Origin: JAJNBA01 sp035512775
GTDB taxonomy: Bacteria; Actinomycetota; UBA4738; HRBIN12
Direction: 5' to 3'
NCBI GenBank assembly: GCA_035512775.1
Contig: DATKDI010000040.1
Span: 1-64,000, forward strand
Length of the DNA: 64,000 nucleotides
The translations under genes and the position numbers were made by a program. Under the pieces are notes generated by a model. It searched no databases and was not told the DNA's origin. It saw only the letters and a list, made by a program, of their open reading frames with translations. Every line of letters starts with the position of its first letter. Within the stretch, counting starts at the first letter, position 1. Shown here in pieces: positions 23,227 through 31,446 of the stretch.

Positions 23227-24050
23227 CGGAACGTTCGATCGCATTCCTCGGCGGCGGCCGGATGGCCGAGGCGCTCGTCGCCGGGCTGCTCCGCTCCGGC
23301 GGGCGCTCGGCCGAAGAGATCCTCGTGACGTGCCGGCGCGAGGAGCGCGCGAAGGAGCTCACCGAGCGCCACGGCGTCGCCGCCACGCTGGATAACGCCG
23401 ATGCCTGCCGGTTCGCGAACGTCCTCGTCTTGATGGCGAAACCCCAGGACTTCGAGACCCTCCTCCAGCAGATCGCCGATCACGTGACGACCGAGCATCT
23501 CGTGATCAGCTTCGCGGCCGGGATCCGGACCTCGTTCGTGGAACAGCACCTCGCGAGCGAAGTGCATGTCGTGCGCGTGATGTCGAACGTCCCCGTGATG
23601 GTCGACGAGGCCATGTCGGTGATCGCGCCGGGCACGCACGCCGAGGACAAGCACCTGGCCGTCGCGGAGGAGCTGCTCGGCTACGTCGGCAAGGTCCTTC
23701 GCCTCGAGGAGCGATACCTGGACGCCGTGACCGCGACGAGCGGCTCGGGGCCCGCCTACTTCTTCCTGCTGGCCGAGGCGATGATCGAGGCGTGCATCCT
23801 CCTGGGCCTGTCGCGTGACGTCGCGAGCCAGCTCATCATCCAGACGATGCTCGGCTCGGCCAAGATGCTCCGCGACACGGGGACGCATCCGGTCGAGCTG
23901 CGTGAGATGGTGACCTCGCCGGGCGGCACGACGATCGAGGCCATCAGGCACCTGGAGGAGGCCGGCGTGCGCGCCGCCTTCCTGAACGCGATCGACGCCG
24001 CGAGGAAGCGGAGCGAAGAGCTCGCGCGCGGCGGCGACGAAGATCACTGA
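23223..24050 (+). CDS. proC: Pyrroline-5-carboxylate reductase
   Basis: Reduces P5C to proline with NAD(P)H; 275 residues from ATG 23223 (ATGA overlap with the proline dehydrogenase). N-terminal Rossmann motif SIAFLGGGRMAEALVAGLL. The C-terminal dimerisation and active-site helices contain ATSGSGPAYFFLLAEAMIEA and EMVTSPGGTTIEAIRHLEEAG, the ProC signature. Coupling this biosynthetic enzyme to the catabolic dehydrogenase is uncommon and would allow a proline/P5C redox cycle. Confidence 0.95.
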   Translation: MTERSIAFLGGGRMAEALVAGLLRSGGRSAEEILVTCRREERAKELTERHGVAATLDNADACRFANVLVLMAKPQDFETLLQQIADHVTTEHLVISFAAGIRTSFVEQHLASEVHVVRVMSNVPVMVDEAMSVIAPGTHAEDKHLAVAEELLGYVGKVLRLEERYLDAVTATSGSGPAYFFLLAEAMIEACILLGLSRDVASQLIIQTMLGSAKMLRDTGTHPVELREMVTSPGGTTIEAIRHLEEAGVRAAFLNAIDAARKRSEELARGGDEDH

Positions 24051-24072
24051 CGAGAACGACCGAGGAGCAGAC

Positions 24073-24198
24073 ATGGGACGAGGCGATCTGGCGAAGGTGC
24101 GTTCCGCTCACGACCGGGGGCGGAAGAAGAAGGAGCGCGAGGGGCGACAGGCGGCCGAGCGCGCCGCGGCCCGCAAGGCGGCCAAGAAGAAGAAGTAG
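24073..24198 (+). CDS. Small highly basic protein (41 aa)
   Basis: ATG 24073 with GGAG 7-8 bp upstream starts a 41-codon frame encoding MGRGDLAKVRSAHDRGRKKK and a Lys/Arg/Ala-rich remainder ending in AAKKKK. It follows proC by 22 bp on the same strand. The composition suggests RNA or DNA binding. The opening MGRGD faintly recalls the small ribosomal protein bTHX, but the rest does not match. No firm family assignment. Confidence 0.65.
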   Translation: MGRGDLAKVRSAHDRGRKKKEREGRQAAERAAARKAAKKKK

Positions 24199-24213
24199 CG
24201 CGCGAGGCCGGAT

Positions 24214-25023
24214 CTACGGGCGCGCGCCCAGCCGGTTCCTGAGGGTTCCGATCCCCTCGGCGGCGAGCTCCACCATCGCGCCCGGCCACAGCCGGCGGCC
24301 CTGATCGGCATCCCGAGCCGGGAAGGGCCCGAGCGCGAAGGCGTCCGCTCGCTCCAGTGTCGTCCCTCGGGACGCGAAAGCGATCAGCTCGAACAGGCTC
24401 CGCGCCGCGCCGTTCAGGTTCCCTTTCGCCATCTCGTCGCCCTCGACCTTGGCCTGCAGGAACATCGCCTGGGGGTCGAGCTCGTCGGTCGTGACCACGC
24501 ACGGTCCGATCGCGAGCGGGACCCCTTCGGACGTCCCGAGCGGATCCCCGGAGGCGTCCTTCGCGACCCAGTCGCTGACGAGCGTGTAGCCGAACACGTG
24601 ATCGCGGACGTCTTCCACGGCGACGTCGGTGGCCTCGAGACCCAGCACCGCCGCCACCTTCGGCTCGTAGTCGAGCCACGCCGCGCCGGCCGGCCACGGG
24701 ATCTCCTCCTCCGGTCCGGCGATCCGGCGCTCCAGGGCGGCGCCCTGACCCGAGACGCTCCCGGGAGCGGAGGGGATGAGCAGGGACCTCGGGAACAGAG
24801 GTGGCAAGACGCGCGCCTGCCTGACGACGTGGTTCTTCACGTCTGGACGGTCGAGGGCGACGCGGGCGGCATCCAACACCGTCCCCCGGCTGCTCTGCAC
24901 GAACGCCTCGAGGGTGGTGGGAAAGGCCGGGTGCCCGACGGCGTCGGGCAGATCGACCACCCTTCCATCGAGGATCGCCCCCAGACGCCGGTGCCCCCTC
25001 CGGTCGTAGGTCACGAGCCTCAT
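24214..25023 (-). CDS. Fumarylacetoacetate hydrolase-family protein
   Basis: 269 residues. FAH-fold proteins hydrolyse or isomerise acylpyruvates and related diketo acids with a divalent metal. The C-terminal domain shows WLDYEPKVAAVLG (metal/catalytic Glu), VFGYTLVSDWVAKDA and a degenerate GP-type segment IGPCVVTTDEL, followed by NLNGAARSLFELIAFASRGTTL. The N-terminal ~70 residues (MRLVTYDRRGHRRLGAILDG) are the FAA_hydrolase_N region. Divergent from the P5C dehydrogenase operon with 137 bp between. Substrate unassigned; an aromatic or amino acid catabolic step is likely. Confidence 0.86.
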   Translation of the reverse strand: MRLVTYDRRGHRRLGAILDGRVVDLPDAVGHPAFPTTLEAFVQSSRGTVLDAARVALDRPDVKNHVVRQARVLPPLFPRSLLIPSAPGSVSGQGAALERRIAGPEEEIPWPAGAAWLDYEPKVAAVLGLEATDVAVEDVRDHVFGYTLVSDWVAKDASGDPLGTSEGVPLAIGPCVVTTDELDPQAMFLQAKVEGDEMAKGNLNGAARSLFELIAFASRGTTLERADAFALGPFPARDADQGRRLWPGAMVELAAEGIGTLRNRLGARP

Positions 25024-25160
25024 CTATAAGGAGCCCGAGCATACGCCCGGCCGTCCCGGGAATCTCTGGTTCGGGCGACAACTTGCGCCGGATAAAGCCG
25101 TGCGCGCTCGAGGCGCCCGGCGATACCATCCCTCTCGCCCCCATACGAAGGAGTCACCCG

Positions 25161-26729
25161 ATGGCCGACGACAAGTTCCGCATCACCTACGCGACCCTTT
25201 CCGCGGACAACGAGGACCTGCAGCGCAACTACGACGAGGCGGTGGAGCGAGCCCGCGCGGAGCTCGGCAAGGAGTGGCCGTTCGTCGTGAACGGCCAGGA
25301 GCGCTGGACCGACGAGAAGTACGAGGAGCCCTCGCCGATCGACTCGAACATCATCATCGGTCGCTTCTCCCAGGCGTCCCCGAAGGACGTGGACGACGCC
25401 GTCGAGGCGGCCAAGGAGTTCTCCCTGGAATGGGAGCGGATGGGCTGGGAGCAGCGGGTCCGGATCCTCCGCAAGGTCGCCGACGTGATGGAGGACCGGC
25501 TGTTCGACCTCGCCGCGCTCATGGCCTTCGAGGTCGGCAAGAGCCGGCTCGAGGCGCTGGGCGACGTGCAGGAGACGGCCGAGCTGATCCGTTGGAATTG
25601 CGACGAGGTCGAGAAGCATGAAGGGTTCCGGGTCTCGATGTCGGGGATGGGGGCCGCCGGCGAGTACTACGACGTGATGCGTCCCTACGGCGTCTGGGCG
25701 GTGATCAGCCCGTTCAACTTCCCGTTCGCGCTGGCGGGCGGACCCTCCTCGGGCGCGCTCGTCGCCGGCAACGCCGTGGTGCTGAAGCCCTCGAACCAGG
25801 GCGCCCTCATGGGCTACAAGCTCTACGAGTGCTACCGGGACGGCGGCGTGCCGGCCGGCGCGTTCCACCTGATCCTCGGGCGCGGGGCCTTGGTCGGCGA
25901 GGCCCTGTGGCGTCATCCCGACGTGAACGGGATCACCTTCACCGGCTCCTACGCCGTCGGGATGGACATCTACAAGAACTTCGTCCAGGACGTCCCGAAG
26001 CCCGTGATCGCGGAGATGGGCGGCAAGAACCCCGCGATCGTCACGAAGAACGCCGATCTCGACATCGCGACCGACGGTGTCCTGCGCTCGGCCTTCGGCT
26101 TCGGCGGACAGAAATGCTCGGCCAACTCGCGCGTCTACGTCGAGCGCGAGGTCTACGACGACTTCGTGAAGCTCCTGAAGGACAAGACCGAGAGGATCAA
26201 GGTCGGGAACCCGATCGAGCGCGACGTCTTCATGGGCCCGGTGGTGAACGAAGAGGCGATGGCGACGTTCGAGCAGGCGGCCGGCGAGGCGAAGAAGAAC
26301 GGCAACGTGATCACCGGCGGCGAGCGGCTCACCGACGGGGATCTCGAACGGGGGCTCTTCGTGCAGCCCACGATCGTGGAGGCACCCGACGACAGCTGGC
26401 TGTGGAAGAAGGAGCTGTTCGTGCCCTTCCTGGCCGTCGCTCCGTTCGACGACCTGGACGAGGCGATCGAGAAGGCAAACGACACCGAGTACGGCCTCAC
26501 CGCCGGCTTCTTCAGCAAGGATCGCAAGGAGATCGAGGACTGGCTCGACAAGATCCAGGCCGGCGTTGTCTACGTGAACCGTCGGGCGGGCGCGACGACC
26601 GGCGCGTGGCCGGGCGTGCAGCCGTTCGGCGGATGGAAGGGTTCGGGGACGACAGGCAAGGCCGGCGGCGGTCCCTACTACGTGACCCAGTACCTCCGTG
26701 AGCAGTCCCGGACGGTGATCGAAGAGTGA
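25161..26729 (+). CDS. L-glutamate gamma-semialdehyde (P5C) dehydrogenase
   Basis: An NAD-dependent aldehyde dehydrogenase of 522 residues from ATG 25161 (AAGGAG upstream). Catalytic Cys is in FGFGGQKCSANSRVYV and the general-base Glu in IAEMGGKNPAIV. The tail NRRAGATTGAWPGVQPFGGWKGSGTTGKAG is characteristic of RocA/PruA-type P5C dehydrogenases, which complete proline degradation to glutamate. The PRODH gene 2 kb upstream provides its substrate. It is the first gene of a long coupled operon: the next aminotransferase starts inside its stop (GTGA). Confidence 0.9.
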   Translation: MADDKFRITYATLSADNEDLQRNYDEAVERARAELGKEWPFVVNGQERWTDEKYEEPSPIDSNIIIGRFSQASPKDVDDAVEAAKEFSLEWERMGWEQRVRILRKVADVMEDRLFDLAALMAFEVGKSRLEALGDVQETAELIRWNCDEVEKHEGFRVSMSGMGAAGEYYDVMRPYGVWAVISPFNFPFALAGGPSSGALVAGNAVVLKPSNQGALMGYKLYECYRDGGVPAGAFHLILGRGALVGEALWRHPDVNGITFTGSYAVGMDIYKNFVQDVPKPVIAEMGGKNPAIVTKNADLDIATDGVLRSAFGFGGQKCSANSRVYVEREVYDDFVKLLKDKTERIKVGNPIERDVFMGPVVNEEAMATFEQAAGEAKKNGNVITGGERLTDGDLERGLFVQPTIVEAPDDSWLWKKELFVPFLAVAPFDDLDEAIEKANDTEYGLTAGFFSKDRKEIEDWLDKIQAGVVYVNRRAGATTGAWPGVQPFGGWKGSGTTGKAGGGPYYVTQYLREQSRTVIEE

Positions 26730-28060
26730 CGTCCTCGGGCCTCGAGGCGGCCGAGGCACCCAGGCTGGTCACCGAGCTTCCCGGGCCGAAGGCCCGGGAA
26801 GTCCTCGAACGGGACGGGCGCACGACGTCGCCGTCGCTCCCGCGCGCCTACCCGCTCGTGCCCGCGCGCGGTGCCGGCTCGGTGCTCGAGGACGTGGACG
26901 GCAATGTCTTCCTCGACGTGAACGCGGGGATCGCGGTCACGTCCACCGGGCACTGCCACCCCACGGTGGTGGAGGCGATCCAGCGGCAGGCGGCCGAGCT
27001 GATCCACTACTCGGCGTCGGACTTCTACCTGCCGATCTACTCGGAGCTCACCGAGCGGCTGAAGGAGGTCGCCCCGATGAGGAGCGCCGTCCGGACGTTC
27101 CTCACCAACTCGGGGACCGAGGCCGTCGAGGCGGGGATCAAGCTCGCGAGATGGTCCACGGGCCGCCAGTACGTGATCGCGTTCTACAACTCCTTCCACG
27201 GCCGCTCCTACGGCAGCGTGTCGCTCACCGCGTCGAAGGTGAACTACCGGGCGGGGTTCGGACCGCTGCTCCCCGGCGTGGTCCACGCCTACTACGGGGA
27301 CGGTCGCGACATGCCGGTCCCGCCTCGCGGCGACGAGGGGGGCTTCCCGACGATCGACCACATCGAGGGCTTCCTGATGAAGAAGATCGTCGCCCCCGAG
27401 GAGGTGGCCGCGATCGTGGTCGAGCCCGTGCTCGGGGAGGGTGGCTACATCGTGCCGCCCGAGGGCTGGCTCCAAGCGCTCCGCGATCTGTGCGACCGGC
27501 ACGGGATCCTCCTGATCGCCGACGAGGTCCAGTCGGGGATGGGCCGCACCGGGAAGATGTGGGCGGTCGAGCACTTCGGCGTGGAGCCGGACATCCTGCT
27601 GTCGGGCAAGGGGATCGCGAGCGGGATGCCGCTCGGCGCGATGATCGCGAAGGACTCCGTGATGACGTGGACGAAGGGCACCCACGGGTCCACGTACGGA
27701 GGCAACCCGCTCTCCTGCGCCGCGGCGATCGCCACACTCGACGTGATCACGCAGGAGGACCTGCTGGAGAACACCGCCAAGGTCGGTGAGCTCCTCATGA
27801 ACGGGTTGCTCGACATCCAGAGCCGATACGACGCGATCCGCGAGGTTCGAGGGCTCGGGCTCATGATCGGGATCGAGCTGCCCGACCACGACACTGCGGC
27901 CGCGGTAGAACGCGGCGCGTTCGACCGCGGCCTGTTGCTGCTCGGGTGCGGCGAGGCGTCCATCCGGATGTCCCCGGCGCTGGTGTTCCGCGAGGATCAG
28001 GCGCGCGTCGCCCTCGAGCTGTTCGAAAAGGTCGTCGCCGAGACCGCTCCCGGGGCGTAG
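26726..28060 (+). CDS. Class III PLP aminotransferase, 4-aminobutyrate aminotransferase-like
   Basis: 444 residues from GTG 26726, overlapping the preceding stop. Fold-type I aminotransferase with the cofactor region FLTNSGTEAVEAGIKLAR, FYNSFHGRSYGSVSLT, LIADEVQSGMGRTGKMWAVEHFG and the PLP Lys in LLSGKGIASGMPLGAMIAK. Length and motifs fit GABA or related omega-amino acid transaminases. In this operon it would feed semialdehydes or glutamate exchange next to the P5C dehydrogenase. An ornithine-type specificity cannot be excluded. Confidence 0.87.
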   Translation: MTSSGLEAAEAPRLVTELPGPKAREVLERDGRTTSPSLPRAYPLVPARGAGSVLEDVDGNVFLDVNAGIAVTSTGHCHPTVVEAIQRQAAELIHYSASDFYLPIYSELTERLKEVAPMRSAVRTFLTNSGTEAVEAGIKLARWSTGRQYVIAFYNSFHGRSYGSVSLTASKVNYRAGFGPLLPGVVHAYYGDGRDMPVPPRGDEGGFPTIDHIEGFLMKKIVAPEEVAAIVVEPVLGEGGYIVPPEGWLQALRDLCDRHGILLIADEVQSGMGRTGKMWAVEHFGVEPDILLSGKGIASGMPLGAMIAKDSVMTWTKGTHGSTYGGNPLSCAAAIATLDVITQEDLLENTAKVGELLMNGLLDIQSRYDAIREVRGLGLMIGIELPDHDTAAAVERGAFDRGLLLLGCGEASIRMSPALVFREDQARVALELFEKVVAETAPGA

Positions 28061-28067
28061 CGCCACC

Positions 28068-28451
28068 GTGGCCTCGCTCGTCGACACCATCACGGTCGAC
28101 TGCGCGGATCCGCGCCGGGTGGCCGAGTTCTGGTGTGGCGTCCTCGGCTACGAGATCAGCGACGAGGATGAGGAGAGCGTCGAGATCCGTGATCCGGCGG
28201 GCAAAGGGTGGCCGCTGCTGTTCCTGGTGGTTCCCGAGGGCAAGGCCGTGAAGAACCGGTTGCACCTCGACCTTTCGCCCCCGTCCACGATGCGCGAAGA
28301 GGTGGAGCGAGTGTCGGCGCTGGGGGCGACCACGTTCCGGCTCGTGGAGGAGGACGGCAGCTTCTGGACCGTGATGCTCGACCCGGAGGGCAACGAGTTC
28401 TGCGTGCTCCGGGGTCCCCACGACGACCCGCCCAAGGAGCGACCGTCGTGA
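28068..28451 (+). CDS. VOC-family (glyoxalase-like) protein
   Basis: A 127-residue single-domain vicinal-oxygen-chelate protein. Typical strand pattern: VDTITVDCADPRRVAEFWCGVLGYEI, KNRLHLDLSPPSTMREEVERV and VMLDPEGNEFCVLRG. These are the conserved 'ADP..A.FW...LG' and 'DPEGNEFC' elements. It starts 7 bp after the aminotransferase stop and its stop overlaps the CoA-transferase start (GTGA), so it is embedded in the operon. May act on a small metabolite of the pathway; function unknown. Confidence 0.84.
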   Translation: MASLVDTITVDCADPRRVAEFWCGVLGYEISDEDEESVEIRDPAGKGWPLLFLVVPEGKAVKNRLHLDLSPPSTMREEVERVSALGATTFRLVEEDGSFWTVMLDPEGNEFCVLRGPHDDPPKERPS

Positions 28452-29368
28452 CCTCCAAGGTGGCGACGATGAAGGACGCCGTCGCGGACCTCGTCCGCGA
28501 CGGCGACACGGTCGCGATCGAGGGCTTCACGCATCTGATCTGCTTCGCCGCCGGACACGAGATCATCCGGCAGCGCAAGCGCGACCTGACCCTCGCCCGG
28601 ATGACGCCCGACGTGATCTACGATCAGATGGTCGGTGCCGGCGTCGCGAAGAAGCTGATCTTCTCCTGGCTCGGCAACCCGGGCGTCGGATCGCTGCACG
28701 CCGTCCGTCGCCGGATCGAGGACCAGGACCCCGGGCCGCTCGAGATCGAGGAGTACTCGCACTTCGGGATGGTCTGCCGCTACGTCGCGGGCGCGTCGAA
28801 CCTGCCGTTCTTCCCGATCCGCAGCTACTACGAGTCCGACATCCCGAAGGTGAACCCGAAGATCGTCCCGATGACCTCGCCCTACGACGACGCAACCGAG
28901 GTCTACGCGGTCCCGCCACTGAAGCCCGACGTCACGATCGTGCACGCGCAACGCGCCGACCGCGAGGGGAACGCCCAGATCTGGGGATTGCTCGGATGTC
29001 AGAAGGAGGCGGCGTTCGCTGCCGAGCGGGTGATCGTGGTCGTCGAAGAGCTCGTCGACGGCGACGTGATCAGGCGCGACCCCAACCGGACGGTCATCCC
29101 CGGCATCGTCGTGGATGCGGTGGTCGAGGAGCCGTTCGCCTGCCACCCATCCTTCGCGCAGGGCTACTACGACCGGGACAACGCGTTCTACCTCGCGTGG
29201 GACAAGATCGCTCGCGACCCGTCGACCCTCGAGGCCTGGCTTGAGGAGTGGGTACACGACCTCGGATCCCACGCCGACTACGTTGAGAAGTGGGGCAAGC
29301 GGCACTGGGATTCGCTCAAGCCCGGCCCGGCGCTCTCCGGCGAGGTCGACTACGGGAGCTACGCGTGA
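28448..29368 (+). CDS. CoA-transferase family I, alpha subunit
   Basis: 306 residues from GTG 28448. It resembles the alpha subunits of glutaconate/3-oxoacid CoA-transferases and the related IpdA-type enzymes: DLVRDGDTVAIEGFTHLICFAAGHEIIRQ at the N-terminus, NLPFFPIRSYYESDIP, VYAVPPLKPDVTIVHAQRADREGNAQIW and RVIVVVEELVD. The beta subunit follows with a GTGA overlap. The pair would move CoA between carboxylic acids in the catabolic operon. Family I alpha subunits are hard to specify by eye, so the substrate is left open. Confidence 0.84.
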   Translation: MTSKVATMKDAVADLVRDGDTVAIEGFTHLICFAAGHEIIRQRKRDLTLARMTPDVIYDQMVGAGVAKKLIFSWLGNPGVGSLHAVRRRIEDQDPGPLEIEEYSHFGMVCRYVAGASNLPFFPIRSYYESDIPKVNPKIVPMTSPYDDATEVYAVPPLKPDVTIVHAQRADREGNAQIWGLLGCQKEAAFAAERVIVVVEELVDGDVIRRDPNRTVIPGIVVDAVVEEPFACHPSFAQGYYDRDNAFYLAWDKIARDPSTLEAWLEEWVHDLGSHADYVEKWGKRHWDSLKPGPALSGEVDYGSYA

Positions 29369-30129
29369 GCGACTACTCGAAGAACGAGCTGATGATCGCG
29401 GCGAGCGCGCGCTTGCTCGCCGAGGTGGAGAACTGCTTCGTGGGCGTCGGGCTGCCCAACATCGTCTGCAACCTGGCGCAGCGCACGGTCGCGCCGGAGC
29501 TCCAGCTCGTCTACGAGTCCGGGGTGTTCGGCGCCCGGCCCCGGCGGCTGCCGCTCTCGATCGGCGACCCCACGCTGGCGACGGGCTCAACGGCGGTCAC
29601 CTCGATGTTCGAACTCTTCGCGTTCTACCTGCAGGCCGGTCTGATCGACGTCGCCTTCCTCGGCGGCGCGCAGATCGACCGCTTCGGGAACCTCAACACG
29701 ACCGTGATCGGCGACTACGACAAGCCGAAGGTGCGCCTGCCCGGCTCCGGCGGTGCGTGCGAGATCGCGATCCACGCCCGGAAGATCCTCGTGATCATGC
29801 GGCAAGCGGAGCGTTCCTTCGTCGAGAAGCTGCACTTCCGGACCTCGCCGGGGCACAGCGGCGACCCCGCGCACGACCGGGCGCGAGGCTGGTCGGGGAG
29901 CGGCCCAACGAACGTGGTGACCGATCTGGCCACGTTCGGCTTCGACGAGGAGACCGGCGAGATGACGCTGCGAACGCTGCATCCGGGCGTCACCTTGGAG
30001 GACGTGAAGGCGAACATGGGCTGGGACCCTCGGGTCGCGCCGGACCTCCAGGAGACCCCTCCACCCACCGACGACGAGCTCCGGCTCCTTCGCGAGGAAC
30101 TCGATCCCCAGGGCATCTACACGAAGTAG
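29365..30129 (+). CDS. CoA-transferase family I, beta subunit
   Basis: 254 residues from GTG 29365. Matches the beta subunit of glutaconate-type CoA-transferases and IpdB-like proteins: ASARLLAEVENCFVGVGLPN, LVYESGVFGARP, FLGGAQIDRFGNLNTTVIGDYDKPKVRLPG, TDLATFGFDEETGEMTLRTLHPGVTLEDV and the terminal PPTDDELRLLREELDP. The usual ESGxxG loop (normally carrying or preceding the catalytic Glu) is present as ESGVFG. Translationally coupled to the alpha subunit. Confidence 0.85.
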   Translation: MSDYSKNELMIAASARLLAEVENCFVGVGLPNIVCNLAQRTVAPELQLVYESGVFGARPRRLPLSIGDPTLATGSTAVTSMFELFAFYLQAGLIDVAFLGGAQIDRFGNLNTTVIGDYDKPKVRLPGSGGACEIAIHARKILVIMRQAERSFVEKLHFRTSPGHSGDPAHDRARGWSGSGPTNVVTDLATFGFDEETGEMTLRTLHPGVTLEDVKANMGWDPRVAPDLQETPPPTDDELRLLREELDPQGIYTK

Positions 30130-30138
30130 CCTGCACGC

Positions 30139-31446
30139 GTGAGCCACGTCTTCTCGCGGGCGACCCGCGACCTGCCCACGGCCGTGTCCGCGGAAGGTGT
30201 CTGGATCACCGACGCCGACGGCAAGAAGTATCTGGACGGGGCCGGCGGCGCGATCGTCGTGAACGTCGGCCACGGCGTCGCCTCGGTGATCGACACGATC
30301 AAGGAGCAGCTCGAGCGCACGCAGTACGTTCACCCGACCGCGTTCACGACCGACCCGGTCGAGGCCTACGCGGACGAAGTGGCGGCGATCCTCCCGATGG
30401 AGAACGCCCGCATCTATCCGGTCTCGGGCGGGTCGGAGGCGGTCGAGACCGCGCTCAAGATGGCGCGCGCGTATCACCTCGCGAAGGGAAGGGCCGGGCG
30501 CTCGGTCGTGATCGCGCGCCGGAACTCCTATCACGGGAACACGCTCGGGGCGCTCGATGCGTCGGGCAAGGCGCCGCTCCGCAAGCCCTACACACCTTGG
30601 CTCGGACGGTTCCTGCACGTCTCGGCCGCGTACGAGTTCCGCTGCGAGAACCCGCAGCACCCGCACGGATGCGCCGCGTGGCACGCTGCCGAGCTCGACA
30701 AGATGATCGTGACCTACGGCGAGGACACGGTGGCCGCGTTCATCGCCGAGCCCGTATCGGGCGCGACGCTCGGCGCCGCGGTCCCCCCAGACGACTACTG
30801 GCCGGCGATCGTCGAGGTCTGCCGGAGCCACGACGTGGTGCTGATCGCCGACGAGGTGATGACCGGCTTCGGCCGGACCGGGTCGTGGTTCGGCGTCGAG
30901 CACTGGGACGTGCAGCCGGACATCCTCACGGCGGGCAAGGGAACCACGAGCGGCTACGTCCCCTTCGGGTTCGCCGCCGCCTCGGGCCGTGTGTACGAGG
31001 CGATCGCCGAGGGCCCAGGCTTCGTCCACGGCTTCACGTGGTCGCACAACGCGCTCGGCGCCGCGGCCGGGCTCGCCGTTCTGCGGGAGCTGAAGGCGGG
31101 TCTCGTGGACAGGAGCCGCGAGCTGGGCGAGCGGCTCCTATCGGGGCTCCGAGCGGAGCTGGAGGACGCACCCACGGTGGGCGACGTGCGAGGGCTGGGG
31201 CTGATGATCGGGATCGAGCTCGTGCGGGACCGGGAGTCGCACGAGCCGTTCCCACGGTCCGCCACGGTCGCGGAGCGCATCCTGGCCGCGGCGCGTGACG
31301 CCGGCCTGCTCCTGTATTCCTCGACGGGCCATGTCGACGGCGCGAACGGCGACATCGTGATGCTCGGTCCACCCTTCTCGCTGTCAGACGATGAGGCCGC
31401 GACGCTCCTCGAGCGGATGACCGCGGCGGTCCGCGCCGTCTCGTGA
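30139..31446 (+). CDS. Class III PLP aminotransferase
   Basis: 435 residues. A second class III aminotransferase in the same operon, of the subgroup often annotated as omega-amino acid or beta-alanine:pyruvate type. Motifs: KYLDGAGGAIVVNVGHG, YPVSGGSEAVETALKMAR, ARRNSYHGNTLGALDASG, VVLIADEVMTGFGRTGSWFGVEHW and the PLP Lys in LTAGKGTTSGYVPFGFAAAS. It differs clearly from the upstream aminotransferase, so this is not a recent duplication. Its stop overlaps acuC (GTGA). Specificity unknown. Confidence 0.86.
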   Translation: MSHVFSRATRDLPTAVSAEGVWITDADGKKYLDGAGGAIVVNVGHGVASVIDTIKEQLERTQYVHPTAFTTDPVEAYADEVAAILPMENARIYPVSGGSEAVETALKMARAYHLAKGRAGRSVVIARRNSYHGNTLGALDASGKAPLRKPYTPWLGRFLHVSAAYEFRCENPQHPHGCAAWHAAELDKMIVTYGEDTVAAFIAEPVSGATLGAAVPPDDYWPAIVEVCRSHDVVLIADEVMTGFGRTGSWFGVEHWDVQPDILTAGKGTTSGYVPFGFAAASGRVYEAIAEGPGFVHGFTWSHNALGAAAGLAVLRELKAGLVDRSRELGERLLSGLRAELEDAPTVGDVRGLGLMIGIELVRDRESHEPFPRSATVAERILAAARDAGLLLYSSTGHVDGANGDIVMLGPPFSLSDDEAATLLERMTAAVRAVS

